DNA of 49,781 bases from Clostridiales bacterium DTU070 (GTDB lineage Bacteria > Bacillota > Clostridia > DSM-8532). The position numbers and the translations under genes were made by a program. The stretch covers positions 1 to 49,781 of the forward strand of contig LFSH01000046.1 in NCBI GenBank assembly GCA_001513105.1, read 5' to 3'. The notes below the pieces were generated by a model. The model saw nothing but the letters and a program-made list of their open reading frames with translations. It made no database searches and was not told the origin of the DNA. This document shows, one piece after another, positions 1 through 9,347 of the stretch; the first letter of the stretch is position 1; every line of letters begins with the position of its first letter.

Positions 1-225
1 TTTTACAATGGATTACCATGAGTTTTCTATATATTACGGCATTTTATTTTACAACTTCCCTACGGTACAGGACAGGTTTTTTGCCGGAACCGGTGAAATA
101 AAGTTGCCCTGAAATATATATGAACCGAAAAAGGCACATGTAAAAGAAAAACCCCTGTTTAAAGCTGCAGAGGCTTGTCCGGAATAAGGTATGCGGTTAT
201 ATCAATAAAAGTGGTGAAATCAGGT
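1..225. other. Non-coding left edge, downstream of the response regulator gene
   Basis: I see no gene, RNA or clear terminator here. The stretch lies 3' of the minus-strand response regulator and is cut by the window edge. Confidence 0.4.
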
Positions 226-876
226 TCAGATTATATTGTGTTTTAATGCAAAGACTGCTGCCTGGGTTCTGTCCGAAACCTTCAGCTTCTTGAAAATGTT
301 TGAAACGTGATTCTTAACGGTTTTTTCACTGATATAAAGAGTTTTTGCAATCTCCTTGTTCAGGAAGCCCTTCGCTATAAGCCTTAATACCTCCAGCTCC
401 CTGTCACTCAGTACGCAGTCCTTCTTTGAAGCCGTTTTTCCACTCTGCAGGTATTTTTTGAATTCAATAACAAGCTCTTTTGCCATGGATGGCTGAATAT
501 ACGTTTCACCGCTGAACACCTTTCTGATCGCCTCAATAAGTACATATCCGTCAGCATCTTTAAGAACATAACCGCTTGCGCCAAGCTGAAGTGACTGAAA
601 TAAATATTCCTTGTCCTGATGAATTGTCAGCATGATTATTTTTGCGTTCGGATCTCTCTGTTTGATTAGTTCCAATGCCTGTAATCCGTTCTTTTTAGGC
701 ATGTTGATATCCATTAAAACAATGTCGGGTTTTTCTATCTGGTAAAAATCGGCCGCCTGGATACCATCAGCAGCTTCCGCGACTACTTTGATGTCATTCT
801 CAAGTTCAATCAACTGCTTCAAACCCTGCCGAACCATGGAATGATCCTCAACCAGCATCACGCGAATTCTCTCCAT
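226..876 (-). CDS. NarL/DegU-family response regulator
   Basis: Transcription factor of a two-component pair, 216 residues. An N-terminal receiver domain (about 1-120) has the acidic pair near residues 10-11 and the probable phospho-acceptor Asp56 in the stretch VLMDINMP. A LuxR-type helix-turn-helix follows at about 150-216 (LSDRELEVLRLIAKG, then ISEKTVKNHVSNIFKKL). The ATG is preceded by AAGGGG. It lies 17 bp downstream of the DegS-like kinase gene on the same strand, so the two are almost certainly co-transcribed and act as a pair. The family is DegU-like; the target genes cannot be told from sequence. Confidence 0.93.
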   Translation of the reverse strand: MERIRVMLVEDHSMVRQGLKQLIELENDIKVVAEAADGIQAADFYQIEKPDIVLMDINMPKKNGLQALELIKQRDPNAKIIMLTIHQDKEYLFQSLQLGASGYVLKDADGYVLIEAIRKVFSGETYIQPSMAKELVIEFKKYLQSGKTASKKDCVLSDRELEVLRLIAKGFLNKEIAKTLYISEKTVKNHVSNIFKKLKVSDRTQAAVFALKHNII

Positions 877-893
877 AGAATGACCCCTTTCAA

Positions 894-2042
894 CTAAACA
901 TATGGAAGTACTGCTTTAATGGTCGTTCCCCTACCTTCACCGGATTTGATCTCCAATAATCCGTCAAGCAGCTCTATTCTCTCTTTCATGCTGAACAGAC
1001 CAAATCCGCCCATGTTATCATCCTTATCAATTTTCATACTTCCTGTATTAAATCCTTTGCCCTTGTCTGTAACTGTCAAAACCACCCTCTCAGATGTCAA
1101 TTCAATGCATACCTCCGCAGCCTTTGCCCCTGAATGCTTGTGAATGTTGTTAAGTGCCTCCTGTACCACCCTGAATATTGTAATTGTCAGGTTTTCGTCG
1201 TGTATTTCCTTATCCGGACCTTTCTTTTGAAATTTGACCTTTATGCCAGACTCTGATGAAAACTTGTCTATGTACTTCTGCAGAGTAGGTATTAGCCCGA
1301 TATCTTCAAGGGACATAGGTCTTAGCGCATAAATAATCCTCCTCACATCTATTAATGATTCGCGTATTATCCTTTTTAGCTCTTTCAACTCCTCCTTTGC
1401 CTTGTTTATATCAGTATCAATTATTTTCTCGCATATCTCAGCTTTAAGCACTATATTGGACAACGCCTGTGCGGGTCCGTCGTGAATCTCTCTTGCTACC
1501 CTGCTTCTTTCATCCTCCTGGGCTTTGATAACCCGGATTGCAAGGTATTTCCTCTTTTCTGCATCCTCAAGTTGAACATTCAGATTGCTTAAATCCCCGG
1601 ACAGGTAGTCCATTACGGTACCTACCTGGTTCATCAGGAGTTCTGCCCTGCTGACGGTGTTTAAAGCCTCTGCCAGGCGTCTTTCCAAATCATTCCTGCG
1701 GATAATTGCAAACCGTTCCCGTTCCCTGTTGACAGCAAGTTCAACCCTTATCTTGTCGGCTTCTTCATATGCGGCCCGTATATCCTCCTGCGAGGATTCC
1801 CCGAAGTTTTTACTTGCCTGTGCAAGTTTTTCGCGGCTTTTTTTTAAAGCAATCTCCAATTCATCGCTTTTTTTTATCATTCTTTCAACTTCAAGCCTTA
1901 GTGCATCGAGATCACTTTTAAGTCGTTCACATTCGCTTCTTGCACCCTCCGCGATATCATAAATGGCTTCCCGGCTCTTGTCAATCATGTTGACTGTATC
2001 ATTTATGATACTGTTAAGCCTGGACATATTAAAAACAGCCAA
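894..2042 (-). CDS. DegS-type cytoplasmic sensor histidine kinase
   Basis: Histidine kinase of 382 residues without membrane segments, so it probably senses a cytoplasmic signal. Residues 1 to about 175 are charged and heptad-rich, a coiled-coil sensor region like that of DegS. The HisKA_3 H-box is REIHDGPAQAL with the phospho-acceptor near His187, followed by an HATPase domain with an N-box (VVQEALNNIHKHSGA) and glycine loops (DKGKGF, GGFGLFSMKER). The start is TTG at 2042, chosen because GGAGGT sits 8 nt upstream; an in-frame ATG five codons later is less well placed. It precedes the response regulator gene in one transcript. Confidence 0.92.
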   Translation of the reverse strand: MAVFNMSRLNSIINDTVNMIDKSREAIYDIAEGARSECERLKSDLDALRLEVERMIKKSDELEIALKKSREKLAQASKNFGESSQEDIRAAYEEADKIRVELAVNRERERFAIIRRNDLERRLAEALNTVSRAELLMNQVGTVMDYLSGDLSNLNVQLEDAEKRKYLAIRVIKAQEDERSRVAREIHDGPAQALSNIVLKAEICEKIIDTDINKAKEELKELKRIIRESLIDVRRIIYALRPMSLEDIGLIPTLQKYIDKFSSESGIKVKFQKKGPDKEIHDENLTITIFRVVQEALNNIHKHSGAKAAEVCIELTSERVVLTVTDKGKGFNTGSMKIDKDDNMGGFGLFSMKERIELLDGLLEIKSGEGRGTTIKAVLPYV

Positions 2043-2058
2043 GTTGTTTTACCTCCAA

Positions 2059-2514
2059 CTATTTTTCTTCAATGATTTTCTGCAGCTCAGCCATAAACGT
2101 GTTTATGTCCTTAAACTGACGGTAAACCGAAGCAAAACGAACATAGGCCACTTCATCAAGTTTTCTTAATTCCTCTAAAACCATCTCTCCAATAGCAGTG
2201 CTTGTGATTTCTCTCTGGAGAGTGTTGTGAATTTTTGCTTCAACATTATCAATTAGTTCTTCTATTTGATGTATGGAAACCGGCCGTTTTTCACAGGCCC
2301 TCAATACACCGTTCAGCAGCTTTTCCCTGTCGTATGGCTGTCGGGACTTGTCCTTCTTTATAACAATCAAAGGCATGTATTCAACTTTTTCGTAGGTTGT
2401 AAAACGCTTCTGACATGATAAGCATTCTCTTCTTCTTCGAATTGTAGCTCCTTCGTCTGTAGGGCGCGAGTCGATTACCCTGTCCTCAAGGTGGGAACAA
2501 TAGGGACATCTCAT
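2059..2514 (-). CDS. nrdR: Transcriptional repressor NrdR
   Basis: Zinc-ribbon and ATP-cone repressor of ribonucleotide reductase genes, 151 residues, the usual length. The zinc ribbon uses Cys3, Cys6, Cys31 and Cys34 (CPYC, CLSC) with the conserved SRPTDEG and RRRRECL stretches; the nucleotide-sensing ATP-cone fills about 46-136. The ATG has a strong AAGGAGG site. The gene stands 16 bp upstream of the kinase gene on the same strand, so it may lead that transcript. No reductase gene is in the window. Linkage to sporulation sigma genes is common in Firmicutes. Confidence 0.96.
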   Translation of the reverse strand: MRCPYCSHLEDRVIDSRPTDEGATIRRRRECLSCQKRFTTYEKVEYMPLIVIKKDKSRQPYDREKLLNGVLRACEKRPVSIHQIEELIDNVEAKIHNTLQREITSTAIGEMVLEELRKLDEVAYVRFASVYRQFKDINTFMAELQKIIEEK

Positions 2515-2719
2515 GGCTTACCTCCTTTGTACTTTCCCTGCCTGAATGCTGATAAAGCATAAATGTCAATGTGTTTTATCATTTGTATTATATTATAATA
2601 TATTCTTTTTTTTATTTATTATATATGAATTATCGACAAATTTACAAATATTTTTTAGCAAACTACTATATCATTATAGTCATTTTTACATCTAAGGTAA
2701 ATAGTGTTAACAAAAAAAA

Positions 2720-3019
2720 TTATCTTTCTTTCAGGTCCACAAGGATAATTTCGTCGCCAATCTTTTTTATGTCCCTCCAGGGAATTACTATTTCTTCTAT
2801 TCTACCAAAAATCTGAAGAATTGACCACCTGCATGGAAGTATCAGCGATGTGATCCTGCCCGTGTCAAGGCTGAATTCTGCATCCTTTACAAATCCGAGA
2901 CGTTTTCCGTCTGCAATGTTTATTACTTCTTTATGCCTCAAATCGGCTATTCTGCTGAGGTTTGAATTTGGAAGCTGTATGCCGTCGCGTTCAAAATTTC
3001 TCAATTCTCGCTGGACCAT
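2720..3019 (-). CDS. YlmC/YmxH-family PRC-barrel sporulation protein
   Basis: Small PRC-barrel-like protein, 99 residues. The core starts around residue 21 (LSRIADLRHKEVINI, DGKRLGFVKDAEF) and matches the YlmC/YmxH family, whose members are usually about 80-90 residues and start near that point. This copy carries some 20 extra N-terminal residues. The ATG at 3019 is kept because AGAGGT lies 5-6 nt upstream and no start codon occurs at the usual family boundary. The family is linked to sporulation by gene neighbourhood and naming; its molecular role is unknown. Here it follows sigG, as in many clostridia. Confidence 0.85.
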   Translation of the reverse strand: MVQRELRNFERDGIQLPNSNLSRIADLRHKEVINIADGKRLGFVKDAEFSLDTGRITSLILPCRWSILQIFGRIEEIVIPWRDIKKIGDEIILVDLKER

Positions 3020-3064
3020 GTCTGACCTCTGAAAAAAAACTCCATTACAAATTTATTCATAAAT

Positions 3065-3093
3065 AAAGGAAGTAAGAACACCCTACTTCCTTT
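3065..3093 (-). terminator. Probable terminator after sigG
   Basis: A 10-bp perfect stem (AAAGGAAGTA with TACTTCCTTT) and a 9-nt loop just past the sigG stop. On the minus strand it is followed by a T-rich stretch rather than a pure T run, so it is probably only partly efficient. Confidence 0.55.
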
Positions 3094-3105
3094 TCGTTTT
3101 TCGTC

Positions 3106-3876
3106 CTATACATATTTTCTCATATGTCTTAATGCAGCCTTTTCAAGTCTTGACACCTGTGCCTGGGAAATTCCTATTTCCTCTGCAACCTCCATTTGTG
3201 TCCTGCCGCGAAAGAACCTCAGGTCCACAATCATCCGTTCCCTGTCCGTGAGTCTTGAAATTGCTTCCTTTATTGATATATTCTCCAGCCAGTTCTCATC
3301 GTTGTTTTTTTCATCACTGATCTGATCCATTACATAAATTGCGTCTCCTCCGTCATGGTAAACCGATTCAAACAGTGATATCGGCTCCTGTATTGCATCA
3401 AGGGCAAGCAGGACATCCTCCCTTGGTACATTCATTTCCTCGGCTATCTCACTCACCGAAGGCTCCCTTGACAGCTTGTTTGTCAGTTTTTCCTTTGCCT
3501 GCAATGCCTTATAGGCTATATCCTTTAAGGAACGGCTTACGCGGATGGAATTGTTGTCTCTCAGATATCTTCTGATTTCACCGATAATCATTGGTACCGC
3601 ATAAGTGGAGAACTTAACATTCTGTGACAAATCGAAATTATCTATCGCCTTAATCAGACCTATGCATCCTACCTGGAAAAGATCGTCCACATGCTCGCCC
3701 CTGTTGTTGAATCTTTGTATTACACTTAACACCAGTCTGAGGTTTCCATGGATAAATTCTTCACGGGCTTTTTTGTCTCCGTTTTTTATTCTTTTGAACA
3801 ACTCATCTTTTTGCTTGTTTGTCAGTACAGGAAGTTTCGATGTGTTTACTCCGCATATCTCCACCTTGTTGATCAA
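3106..3876 (-). CDS. sigG: Sporulation sigma factor SigG
   Basis: Late forespore sigma factor, 256 residues, a normal length. The N-terminus INKVEICGVNTSKLPVLT is the SigG signature that anti-sigma factors and core polymerase recognise. Region 2 (GNLRLVLSVIQRF, DDLFQVGCIGLIKAIDNFD, FSTYAVPMIIGEIRRYLRD) and region 4 (LTDRERMIVDLRFF, QMEVAEEIGISQAQVSRLEK) are intact. I start it at TTG 3876, not at the upstream frame opening at 3912, because GGGGAGGTG ends 5 nt before that TTG and the resulting protein begins like known SigG. It sits downstream of sigE in the conserved order spoIIGA-sigE-sigG. Confidence 0.97.
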   Translation of the reverse strand: MINKVEICGVNTSKLPVLTNKQKDELFKRIKNGDKKAREEFIHGNLRLVLSVIQRFNNRGEHVDDLFQVGCIGLIKAIDNFDLSQNVKFSTYAVPMIIGEIRRYLRDNNSIRVSRSLKDIAYKALQAKEKLTNKLSREPSVSEIAEEMNVPREDVLLALDAIQEPISLFESVYHDGGDAIYVMDQISDEKNNDENWLENISIKEAISRLTDRERMIVDLRFFRGRTQMEVAEEIGISQAQVSRLEKAALRHMRKYV

Positions 3877-4076
3877 AATGACACCTCCCCATTTGCTAAA
3901 GCCTATTATCATTTTTTCCGGGAAGGTGCCAAATATACTGATAAAAAGCCCTGAAAATATCCTGAAAACCCCTTGACAGCTTCTTTAACAAAGAGCAATG
4001 TTGCATAACAGGGTTTCTATTTTTATTATAATTAATTCATCGTGGAAATATTATCGCTGGTTTATTTCCAGGAAAC

Positions 4077-4799
4077 CTACAGCATCCGGGTTATTTCCTT
4101 TTTCAGCCGGCCCAGAATCCTTTTTTCAAGGCGCGAAATATATGACTGGGATATTCCCAGCATATCAGCAACTTCTTTCTGTGTCTTTTCCTTTTCGTTG
4201 TTCAATCCAAACCGCATCTCCATTATTCTTTTTTCACGCTTGCTCAGTTTTGCCATTGCGGTGGACAGCAGTTCCCTGTCTATTTCATCATCAAGGTTTT
4301 TCTGAATCAAATCGCTGTCGGTGCCAAGAATATCAGACAGCAGAAGTTCATTGCCGTCCCAGTCAACGTTCAGCGGCTCATCAATTGAAACCTCGGTACG
4401 AAGCCTGCTGTTTTTTCTAAGGAACATCAGTATTTCATTTTCAATGCACCTTGATGCATACGTAGCCAGTTTTATATTTCGGGACGGGTTATAAGTGTTT
4501 ATTGCCTTTATAAGCCCGATGGTGCCTATTGATGTCAGGTCTTCAATATCCATGCCCGTATTTTCGAACTTCCTCGCTATATACACCACAAGCCTCAGAT
4601 TTCTCTCAATAAGGGTTTTCTTTACCATACGGTCCTGCCCTGACAGTTTGTCCAAAAGCTCTGCCTCTTCCTCGTTTGTCAGCGGCGGAGGCAGCGCTTC
4701 ACTTCCTCCGACGTAATAAATATCCCCGTGCCTGAACAACCTGCTGACTTTTCTCATTAATTCATACAGAGAAGCCGCTAATACATTTACAAGGTTCAT
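4077..4799 (-). CDS. sigE: Sporulation sigma factor SigE, made as a pro-protein
   Basis: Early mother-cell sigma factor, 240 residues. The first 27 or so residues form an amphipathic pro-sequence followed by the conserved [13 protein letters not shown], the region where SpoIIGA cleaves pro-sigma-E in Bacillus. Region 2 ([54 protein letters not shown]) and region 4 ([35 protein letters not shown]) are complete. The ATG follows GGGGG. Its activating protease gene lies 35 bp upstream on the same strand, so protease and substrate are co-expressed. Confidence 0.98.
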   Translation of the reverse strand: MNLVNVLAASLYELMRKVSRLFRHGDIYYVGGSEALPPPLTNEEEAELLDKLSGQDRMVKKTLIERNLRLVVYIARKFENTGMDIEDLTSIGTIGLIKAINTYNPSRNIKLATYASRCIENEILMFLRKNSRLRTEVSIDEPLNVDWDGNELLLSDILGTDSDLIQKNLDDEIDRELLSTAMAKLSKREKRIMEMRFGLNNEKEKTQKEVADMLGISQSYISRLEKRILGRLKKEITRML

Positions 4800-4834
4800 G
4801 CTATTCCCCCTATCGCTCTTTATATACGATATTA

Positions 4835-5731
4835 TTAAACTGCTACCATTTCAGGGCTTATAATGGCCTTGTACCGTTCACCGGATGAAAGCCTGTTCCG
4901 GCTGATGCACACAACAACCTGGGTACGTTCAAAGTATAATTCCTCCTGTTCCACACATACGCTGTCGGGCTTGAAACCAGGAAGCATGCCGTTCAGGGTT
5001 CCTATCGCATTGAATGGTATTAGCCTTATCCGTCTCATCCATTCGGAATCGTCATTCAAATCGAGGGTTCCTCTCATTTGTGTCCAGTTTTCAAGCCATT
5101 TGACCATTCCTTCGGGCAGCAGCTCCTTAATGCTCTCAAGCTCGGCAATCATAACAGGGCATTGCGAAACAGGATCGGTAAGCGAATTGCCTGTATCAAT
5201 CAAAGCCTGGAGACACACCGTTCTGCCGCCAAGGCTGATATATGTCTTTACAATGTAAGACTCCTTCTCTATACGTTTTCTGAATATATCCGTGAAGGCA
5301 CGGACCAGTAAAAAGCCGGTAAGAAGAGTTAATACCAGGAGCAGACCGTCGCTTTTCATACCGGTATAAAACTCACCGTTTTTAAAGTAGATTCCCTGGT
5401 TCAGAATGCTCATTAATGCATAACCCGCTCCTGCAAAAATGAAGGTAGAAATATAGAACGACAGCAAGGCTTTCAGCCAGCTTTTCAGCTTTTGCCCCGG
5501 GAAAGCAATGGCTGCCATCAATATGGACAGCATTACCTTTCCTCCAACGGTATAAAGGGTATTGATCCTGGGACACAAAAGCATTACAATCAGGTAAACG
5601 GCACCGACGGCGGATGAAATGAGTTTGCGCAGTGTTGTTGAATACCTGCCCGATAATTTCTCGGTTACAGACAGGATCCCGTAGTTAACAACAATATTCT
5701 GAAGGAATAATATATCTATGTAGACCGACAT
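4835..5731 (-). CDS. spoIIGA: Sigma-E processing peptidase SpoIIGA
   Basis: Membrane aspartic protease that removes the SigE pro-sequence in the mother cell, 298 residues. The N-terminal half has about five hydrophobic spans (near 5-25, 40-55, 62-80, 88-110, 130-148). The C-terminal half carries the catalytic motif ALIDTGNSL with Asp179. I start at ATG 5731 rather than the TTG at 5752, because AGAGGTG lies 5 nt upstream of this ATG and SpoIIGA proteins start MxVYxDxxFLxN. The promoter upstream has the long spacer known from spoIIG. Confidence 0.95.
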   Translation of the reverse strand: MSVYIDILFLQNIVVNYGILSVTEKLSGRYSTTLRKLISSAVGAVYLIVMLLCPRINTLYTVGGKVMLSILMAAIAFPGQKLKSWLKALLSFYISTFIFAGAGYALMSILNQGIYFKNGEFYTGMKSDGLLLVLTLLTGFLLVRAFTDIFRKRIEKESYIVKTYISLGGRTVCLQALIDTGNSLTDPVSQCPVMIAELESIKELLPEGMVKWLENWTQMRGTLDLNDDSEWMRRIRLIPFNAIGTLNGMLPGFKPDSVCVEQEELYFERTQVVVCISRNRLSSGERYKAIISPEMVAV

Positions 5732-5906
5732 ATAAACACCTCTGCCCGTCAAACCATCAATATGTTCAGTGCCATGATCCTTCGCTGACCCCGGAGCGCC
5801 AAATGAGCATATTTTTCCCGTTATACACCTATATGCAGGATCTGGGATGTTTATAACAGCAATTTGATAATATTGTTTGCGCCGACCGGTTAAACTGTTT
5901 ATGAAT

Positions 5907-5939
5907 ATTATACAGCCCGTGAACCGCGGTATTTGTCAA
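5907..5939 (-). promoter_or_regulatory. spoIIG-type promoter with long spacer and Spo0A-box-like -35
   Basis: On the minus strand a perfect -35 TTGACA (5934-5939) and a perfect -10 TATAAT (5907-5912) are separated by 21 bp. The Bacillus subtilis spoIIG promoter is known for a 22-bp spacer and needs Spo0A to work with sigma-A. The -35 lies inside TTTGACA, one base from an inverted Spo0A box (TTCGACA). Transcription would start about 170 nt before spoIIGA. Confidence 0.7.
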
Positions 5940-6131
5940 AAAAAATTATGACCTTTAAATTTCCTGAACGGATTCAGAAGGAATATGAACAGTTAATTTC
6001 ATCCCGGTTTGCCTGTTTATTTCTTGGTCCTGGATACTTTTGCCGCCTGTAATATAATAAAGGAAACATAAGTACGGTATTTTCCCCGCTAAAGGTCGGG
6101 CAAAAAACCTGGATATAATTTGGCTGTTGAT

Positions 6132-6160
6132 TTTACTAATTTTTTGGCTTATTATATAAT
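6132..6160 (+). promoter_or_regulatory. Candidate sigma-A promoter for the MBL-fold gene
   Basis: TTTACT (6132-6137), a 17-bp spacer and a perfect TATAAT (6155-6160), ending 33 bp before the start codon at 6194. A second TATAAT follows at 6164-6169. Confidence 0.5.
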
Positions 6161-6193
6161 CATATAATAATAATGGTATTATCTGGAGTTGAC

Positions 6194-6934
6194 ATGAAAA
6201 ACCCGGTTGAAGTATGGTATCTGTATCACAGCGGGTTTGCCGCAAAAATAAACAATAAACTGCTGATCTTCGATTATTACAGCAACCGTCCCGCCAATGA
6301 CGGGCCTTCTTTGTATAATGGAATCTTCAATCCCGGTGATTTTAAGGATCATGATGTGTTTGTTTTTGTATCCCACCGCCACAGGGATCATTACAATCCA
6401 GTTATTTTCAGGTGGATGAATGAAAACCCGAATATCAGCCTGATTATCTCGTCCGATGTAAAGGGTTATAAATCCCATCCGAATATATACAAAACCGAAC
6501 CCGACAATAAATATGAAATCAGGGACATATATGCTGAAACTTTTGCCTCCACTGATGAGGGGATTGCCTTTCTGGTGAAAGCAGAGGAAACAGTCCTTTT
6601 CCATGCCGGTGATTTACACTGGTGGCACTGGGACGGAGAACCCGATTCGTTTAACAGGCAAATGGAAATACAGTACAAGGCCCAGGTAGAAAAGCTGAAA
6701 AAGCACCATATTGATATTGCATTCCTGGTGGCGGATCCAAGGCAGGAGAATTTTTCACTGCTTGGTCTTGACTGGTTTGCAAGGGAAGTATCATGCACAC
6801 ATATTTTTCCCATGCACTTTTCCAACGATTACAGTATAATGAATAATATTAAGAAGTACATGGAATCAAACAGTATACCAGCTGAAATACATTTAATAAC
6901 CAAAAGGGGACAACGGTTCTGTATCGGGAACTGA
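6194..6934 (+). CDS. Metallo-beta-lactamase-fold hydrolase, UlaG-like
   Basis: Predicted soluble metal-dependent hydrolase, 246 residues. The metal motif HRHRDH is at 61-66; further candidate ligands are His138 and Asp141 in the HAGDLHWWHW stretch and a late His in IFPMHF. The fold resembles UlaG-type or YtnP-like MBL proteins; the substrate is unknown. ATG 6194 is preferred over one 21 bp upstream because GGAG lies 5 nt before it. It is followed at 24 bp by the CPBP protease gene on the same strand, probably one transcript. Confidence 0.8.
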   Translation: MKNPVEVWYLYHSGFAAKINNKLLIFDYYSNRPANDGPSLYNGIFNPGDFKDHDVFVFVSHRHRDHYNPVIFRWMNENPNISLIISSDVKGYKSHPNIYKTEPDNKYEIRDIYAETFASTDEGIAFLVKAEETVLFHAGDLHWWHWDGEPDSFNRQMEIQYKAQVEKLKKHHIDIAFLVADPRQENFSLLGLDWFAREVSCTHIFPMHFSNDYSIMNNIKKYMESNSIPAEIHLITKRGQRFCIGN

Positions 6935-6958
6935 AAACAGGGTATGGTGAGGTCAGTT

Positions 6959-7807
6959 ATGAAGAAATTTCTTAAGGTGTTTTCATATTGCGCAGGGTTT
7001 ACCGCTCTGCCGCTCGCAATAAATTTTATTGCTGCTGTGCCTGTTGTTGTTTTTTTTATGGTTTTATATCCACTGCCAGGAATTCTTGTGGGCAACCCGG
7101 ATCCATTCATGAGCATTGACTTAAACAGGGTTATGCAAAGTTCCATTATGCCTTCCCTGATTCTTTCAGGAATACTTACTTTCTTTTCTGCATGGGCAAT
7201 CCATGCAATTTTCAAAAGAAAATTCCTTGAAAAGCTGTCATTTAACAAAACACAGCCGGCATTCATTGCAGCAAGTTTTTTGGCCGGTTGTGCCCTTCAA
7301 ATGCCTACAGGTTTCATTGTGTCATTGATAGAAAGCGCAGGCGTAGCACCCGACCTGTTTGAAAAGTATTCTGAAAATATTGAAACATTGATGGATAATC
7401 AAAACATTATCCTTCAGATTCTTGCGGTAGGGATAGCGGCCCCGTTGATTGAAGAAATCATATTCCGCGGGCTGATTTTCAACCAGCTCAAAAAGAACAC
7501 ACCAATATCCGTGGCGCTGGTAATCCAGGCCCTTCTTTTCGGTATAGCACACTTGAATGTTGTCCAGGGCTCATACGCCTTTGTTTTAGGTATAATACTG
7601 GGCTTGGTTGCCTTATGGTCGGATTCGTTACTTCTCCCGATAGCAGTTCACGTGGGCATGAACTTATCAGGAGTATTCCTTTCGGAATTTGAATCAGGCA
7701 TATCGGATATAGCCGGCCTGGTTATGCTGATAATCTCATTTTTGCTGGCGCCTGCATGCATGCTTTTTATACATCGCAGGATAAAAGAAGTCGGTGATTT
7801 GACCTGA
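6959..7807 (+). CDS. CPBP-family intramembrane metalloprotease
   Basis: Multi-pass membrane protein of 282 residues with the three CPBP (Abi/Rce1-type) motifs: EEIIFRG at 165-171, FGIAHLN near 194-200 with His198, and HVGMN at 231-235. Hydrophobic spans occur near 12-38, 64-84, 101-122, 150-164, 184-222 and 246-268. Family members act as intramembrane proteases in prenyl-protein processing, signalling or bacteriocin immunity; the substrate here is unknown. ATG 6959 is chosen over one 15 bp earlier because GGTGAGG lies 6 nt upstream. Its TGA abuts the stop of convergent proA. Confidence 0.87.
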   Translation: MKKFLKVFSYCAGFTALPLAINFIAAVPVVVFFMVLYPLPGILVGNPDPFMSIDLNRVMQSSIMPSLILSGILTFFSAWAIHAIFKRKFLEKLSFNKTQPAFIAASFLAGCALQMPTGFIVSLIESAGVAPDLFEKYSENIETLMDNQNIILQILAVGIAAPLIEEIIFRGLIFNQLKKNTPISVALVIQALLFGIAHLNVVQGSYAFVLGIILGLVALWSDSLLLPIAVHVGMNLSGVFLSEFESGISDIAGLVMLIISFLLAPACMLFIHRRIKEVGDLT

Positions 7808-9097
7808 TCATTCCTCCGTGAGCAGGGGTTTGTGCGTGAACTTACGCCTGCCCGCGGCATAATCGGCAACAATATGCCCGCTGCCAATCAGCTTGTATTT
7901 ATAGATTGTAAGCCCGTCCAGCCCTACGGGTCCGCGGGCATGTATCTTGTTTGTACTGATGCCCACCTCGGCGCCGAAGCCGTATCTGAATCCGTCGCTG
8001 AAGCGGGTTGAGCAGTTCCAGAATACATTCCCTGAATCAACAAGGTTCATGAATTTTTCCGCAATCTCCCTGTTTCCGGTGATAATTGCATCGGTATGGC
8101 CGGAACCGTAGGTATTGATATGGTAAATTGCTTCATCGGCAGAACCTACTATTTTTATAGACAATATATAGTCAAGGTACTCTGTTTTCCAATCCTCTTC
8201 CGAAGCAGGAGCAATATCGATTATTTCCCGTGTTTTTTCGCATCCTCTTAACTCAACGGAGCTTTCATTAAGCTTCCTTTTCAGTTCGGGCAGGAATTGC
8301 CCGGCTATATCACTGTGAACAAGCAGCGTCTCTGTTGCGTTGCATACCGCCACATACTGGGTCTTTGAATCGTTAACTATATCAACTGCCATTTTAATGT
8401 CAGCGTCCTTATCGACATAGCAATGGCATATTCCGTCGGCATGGCCCAGAACAGGTATCCTTGAATTATCCATGATATACCTTACGAACTCATTGGAACC
8501 CCGGGGGATTATCAGGTCTATGTATTTGTCAAGTTTCAGCATCCGGTTTACATCTTCCCTTGTCTCAACAAGATGAATCCAGCCGGTTGGAATACCCGCC
8601 TCGGCTGAAGCCTTTTTAATGAGTTCAGTCAGAATACGGTTGGTTTCAAGTGCCTCCCTTCCGCCTTTGAGCAATACGGCGTTCCCGCTTTTCAGGCACA
8701 GTGCGGAGATCTGAACAAGAGCATCGGGCCTGGATTCAAAAATTATACCTATTACTCCTATAGGGCAGCTTATCTTATACAGGTTAAGGCCATCGTCCAG
8801 CTCGGTTGCCATGAGCTTTTTCCCGACAGGATCGGGAAGGTTTATCAGGCTGTTGATACCATCAACCGCATCGGAAATTTTCCTGCTGTCAAACTTCAGG
8901 CGTTTCAGGAGAGGCTCAGGCAGATTCTCTTTTATGCTTCGTTGCATGTCTTCCTCGTTTGCCCGGATTATATCTTCCCTGTTATTATCAAGGTAATCAG
9001 CTATTAGTTTTAAGGCATGGTTTTTCTGTTCCGCAGTCATTGATGAAAGAGAGACCGATACCTTTTTCGCCGTTACCGCACTTTGAACCATATCCAT
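7808..9097 (-). CDS. proA: Gamma-glutamyl phosphate reductase
   Basis: Second enzyme of proline synthesis: reduces gamma-glutamyl phosphate with NADPH to glutamate-5-semialdehyde in the cytoplasm. 429 residues, an ordinary length for ProA. Visible family features are the cofactor region GVIGIIFESRPDALVQISALC, GNAVLLKGG, IPVLGHADGICHCYVD and the catalytic cysteine in NVFWNCSTRFSDG near the C-terminus. The ATG follows GGAGGG by 6 nt. proB, often directly upstream, is absent here, so the gene stands alone. Confidence 0.96.
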   Translation of the reverse strand: MDMVQSAVTAKKVSVSLSSMTAEQKNHALKLIADYLDNNREDIIRANEEDMQRSIKENLPEPLLKRLKFDSRKISDAVDGINSLINLPDPVGKKLMATELDDGLNLYKISCPIGVIGIIFESRPDALVQISALCLKSGNAVLLKGGREALETNRILTELIKKASAEAGIPTGWIHLVETREDVNRMLKLDKYIDLIIPRGSNEFVRYIMDNSRIPVLGHADGICHCYVDKDADIKMAVDIVNDSKTQYVAVCNATETLLVHSDIAGQFLPELKRKLNESSVELRGCEKTREIIDIAPASEEDWKTEYLDYILSIKIVGSADEAIYHINTYGSGHTDAIITGNREIAEKFMNLVDSGNVFWNCSTRFSDGFRYGFGAEVGISTNKIHARGPVGLDGLTIYKYKLIGSGHIVADYAAGRRKFTHKPLLTEE

Positions 9098-9147
9098 AAC
9101 AATCCCTCCAGGATATTATTCACACATATAAATTTAAATTACAGCAA

Positions 9148-9156
9148 TTATAACAT
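9148..9156 (-). promoter_or_regulatory. Extended -10 promoter for proA
   Basis: Minus-strand TGTTATAAT, an extended -10, 51 nt before the proA start. No good -35 is visible, which is common for extended -10 promoters. Confidence 0.45.
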
Positions 9157-9347
9157 ATCTTTTTATTAATTGAACAGTCATGTTATAATGTTTCCATATT
9201 ATTGAAATATCATCGTCTTGACTTGGCAATATTTTGACTGTAACATGTGAAGATATGGAACCTGAAATTTTACTTAAATTTTTCGGCAAAATAGTGGTAT
9301 TATTGATTATATAACAATTTGCCAGGTTAATTTAAGGGGGTAGAAAA

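Larger units (their letters stand above)
5732..6193. other. Divergent intergenic region between spoIIGA and the MBL-fold gene
   Basis: 462 bp without a credible gene. It holds the spoIIG-type promoter on the minus strand and a sigma-A-like promoter on the plus strand. A 34-codon frame at 5948-6052 runs across the spoIIG promoter and is probably chance. Confidence 0.6.

Noticed and set aside
5948-6052. 34-codon plus-strand frame before the MBL-fold gene
   Set aside because: It overlaps the spoIIG promoter, lacks a ribosome binding site and shows no family features.
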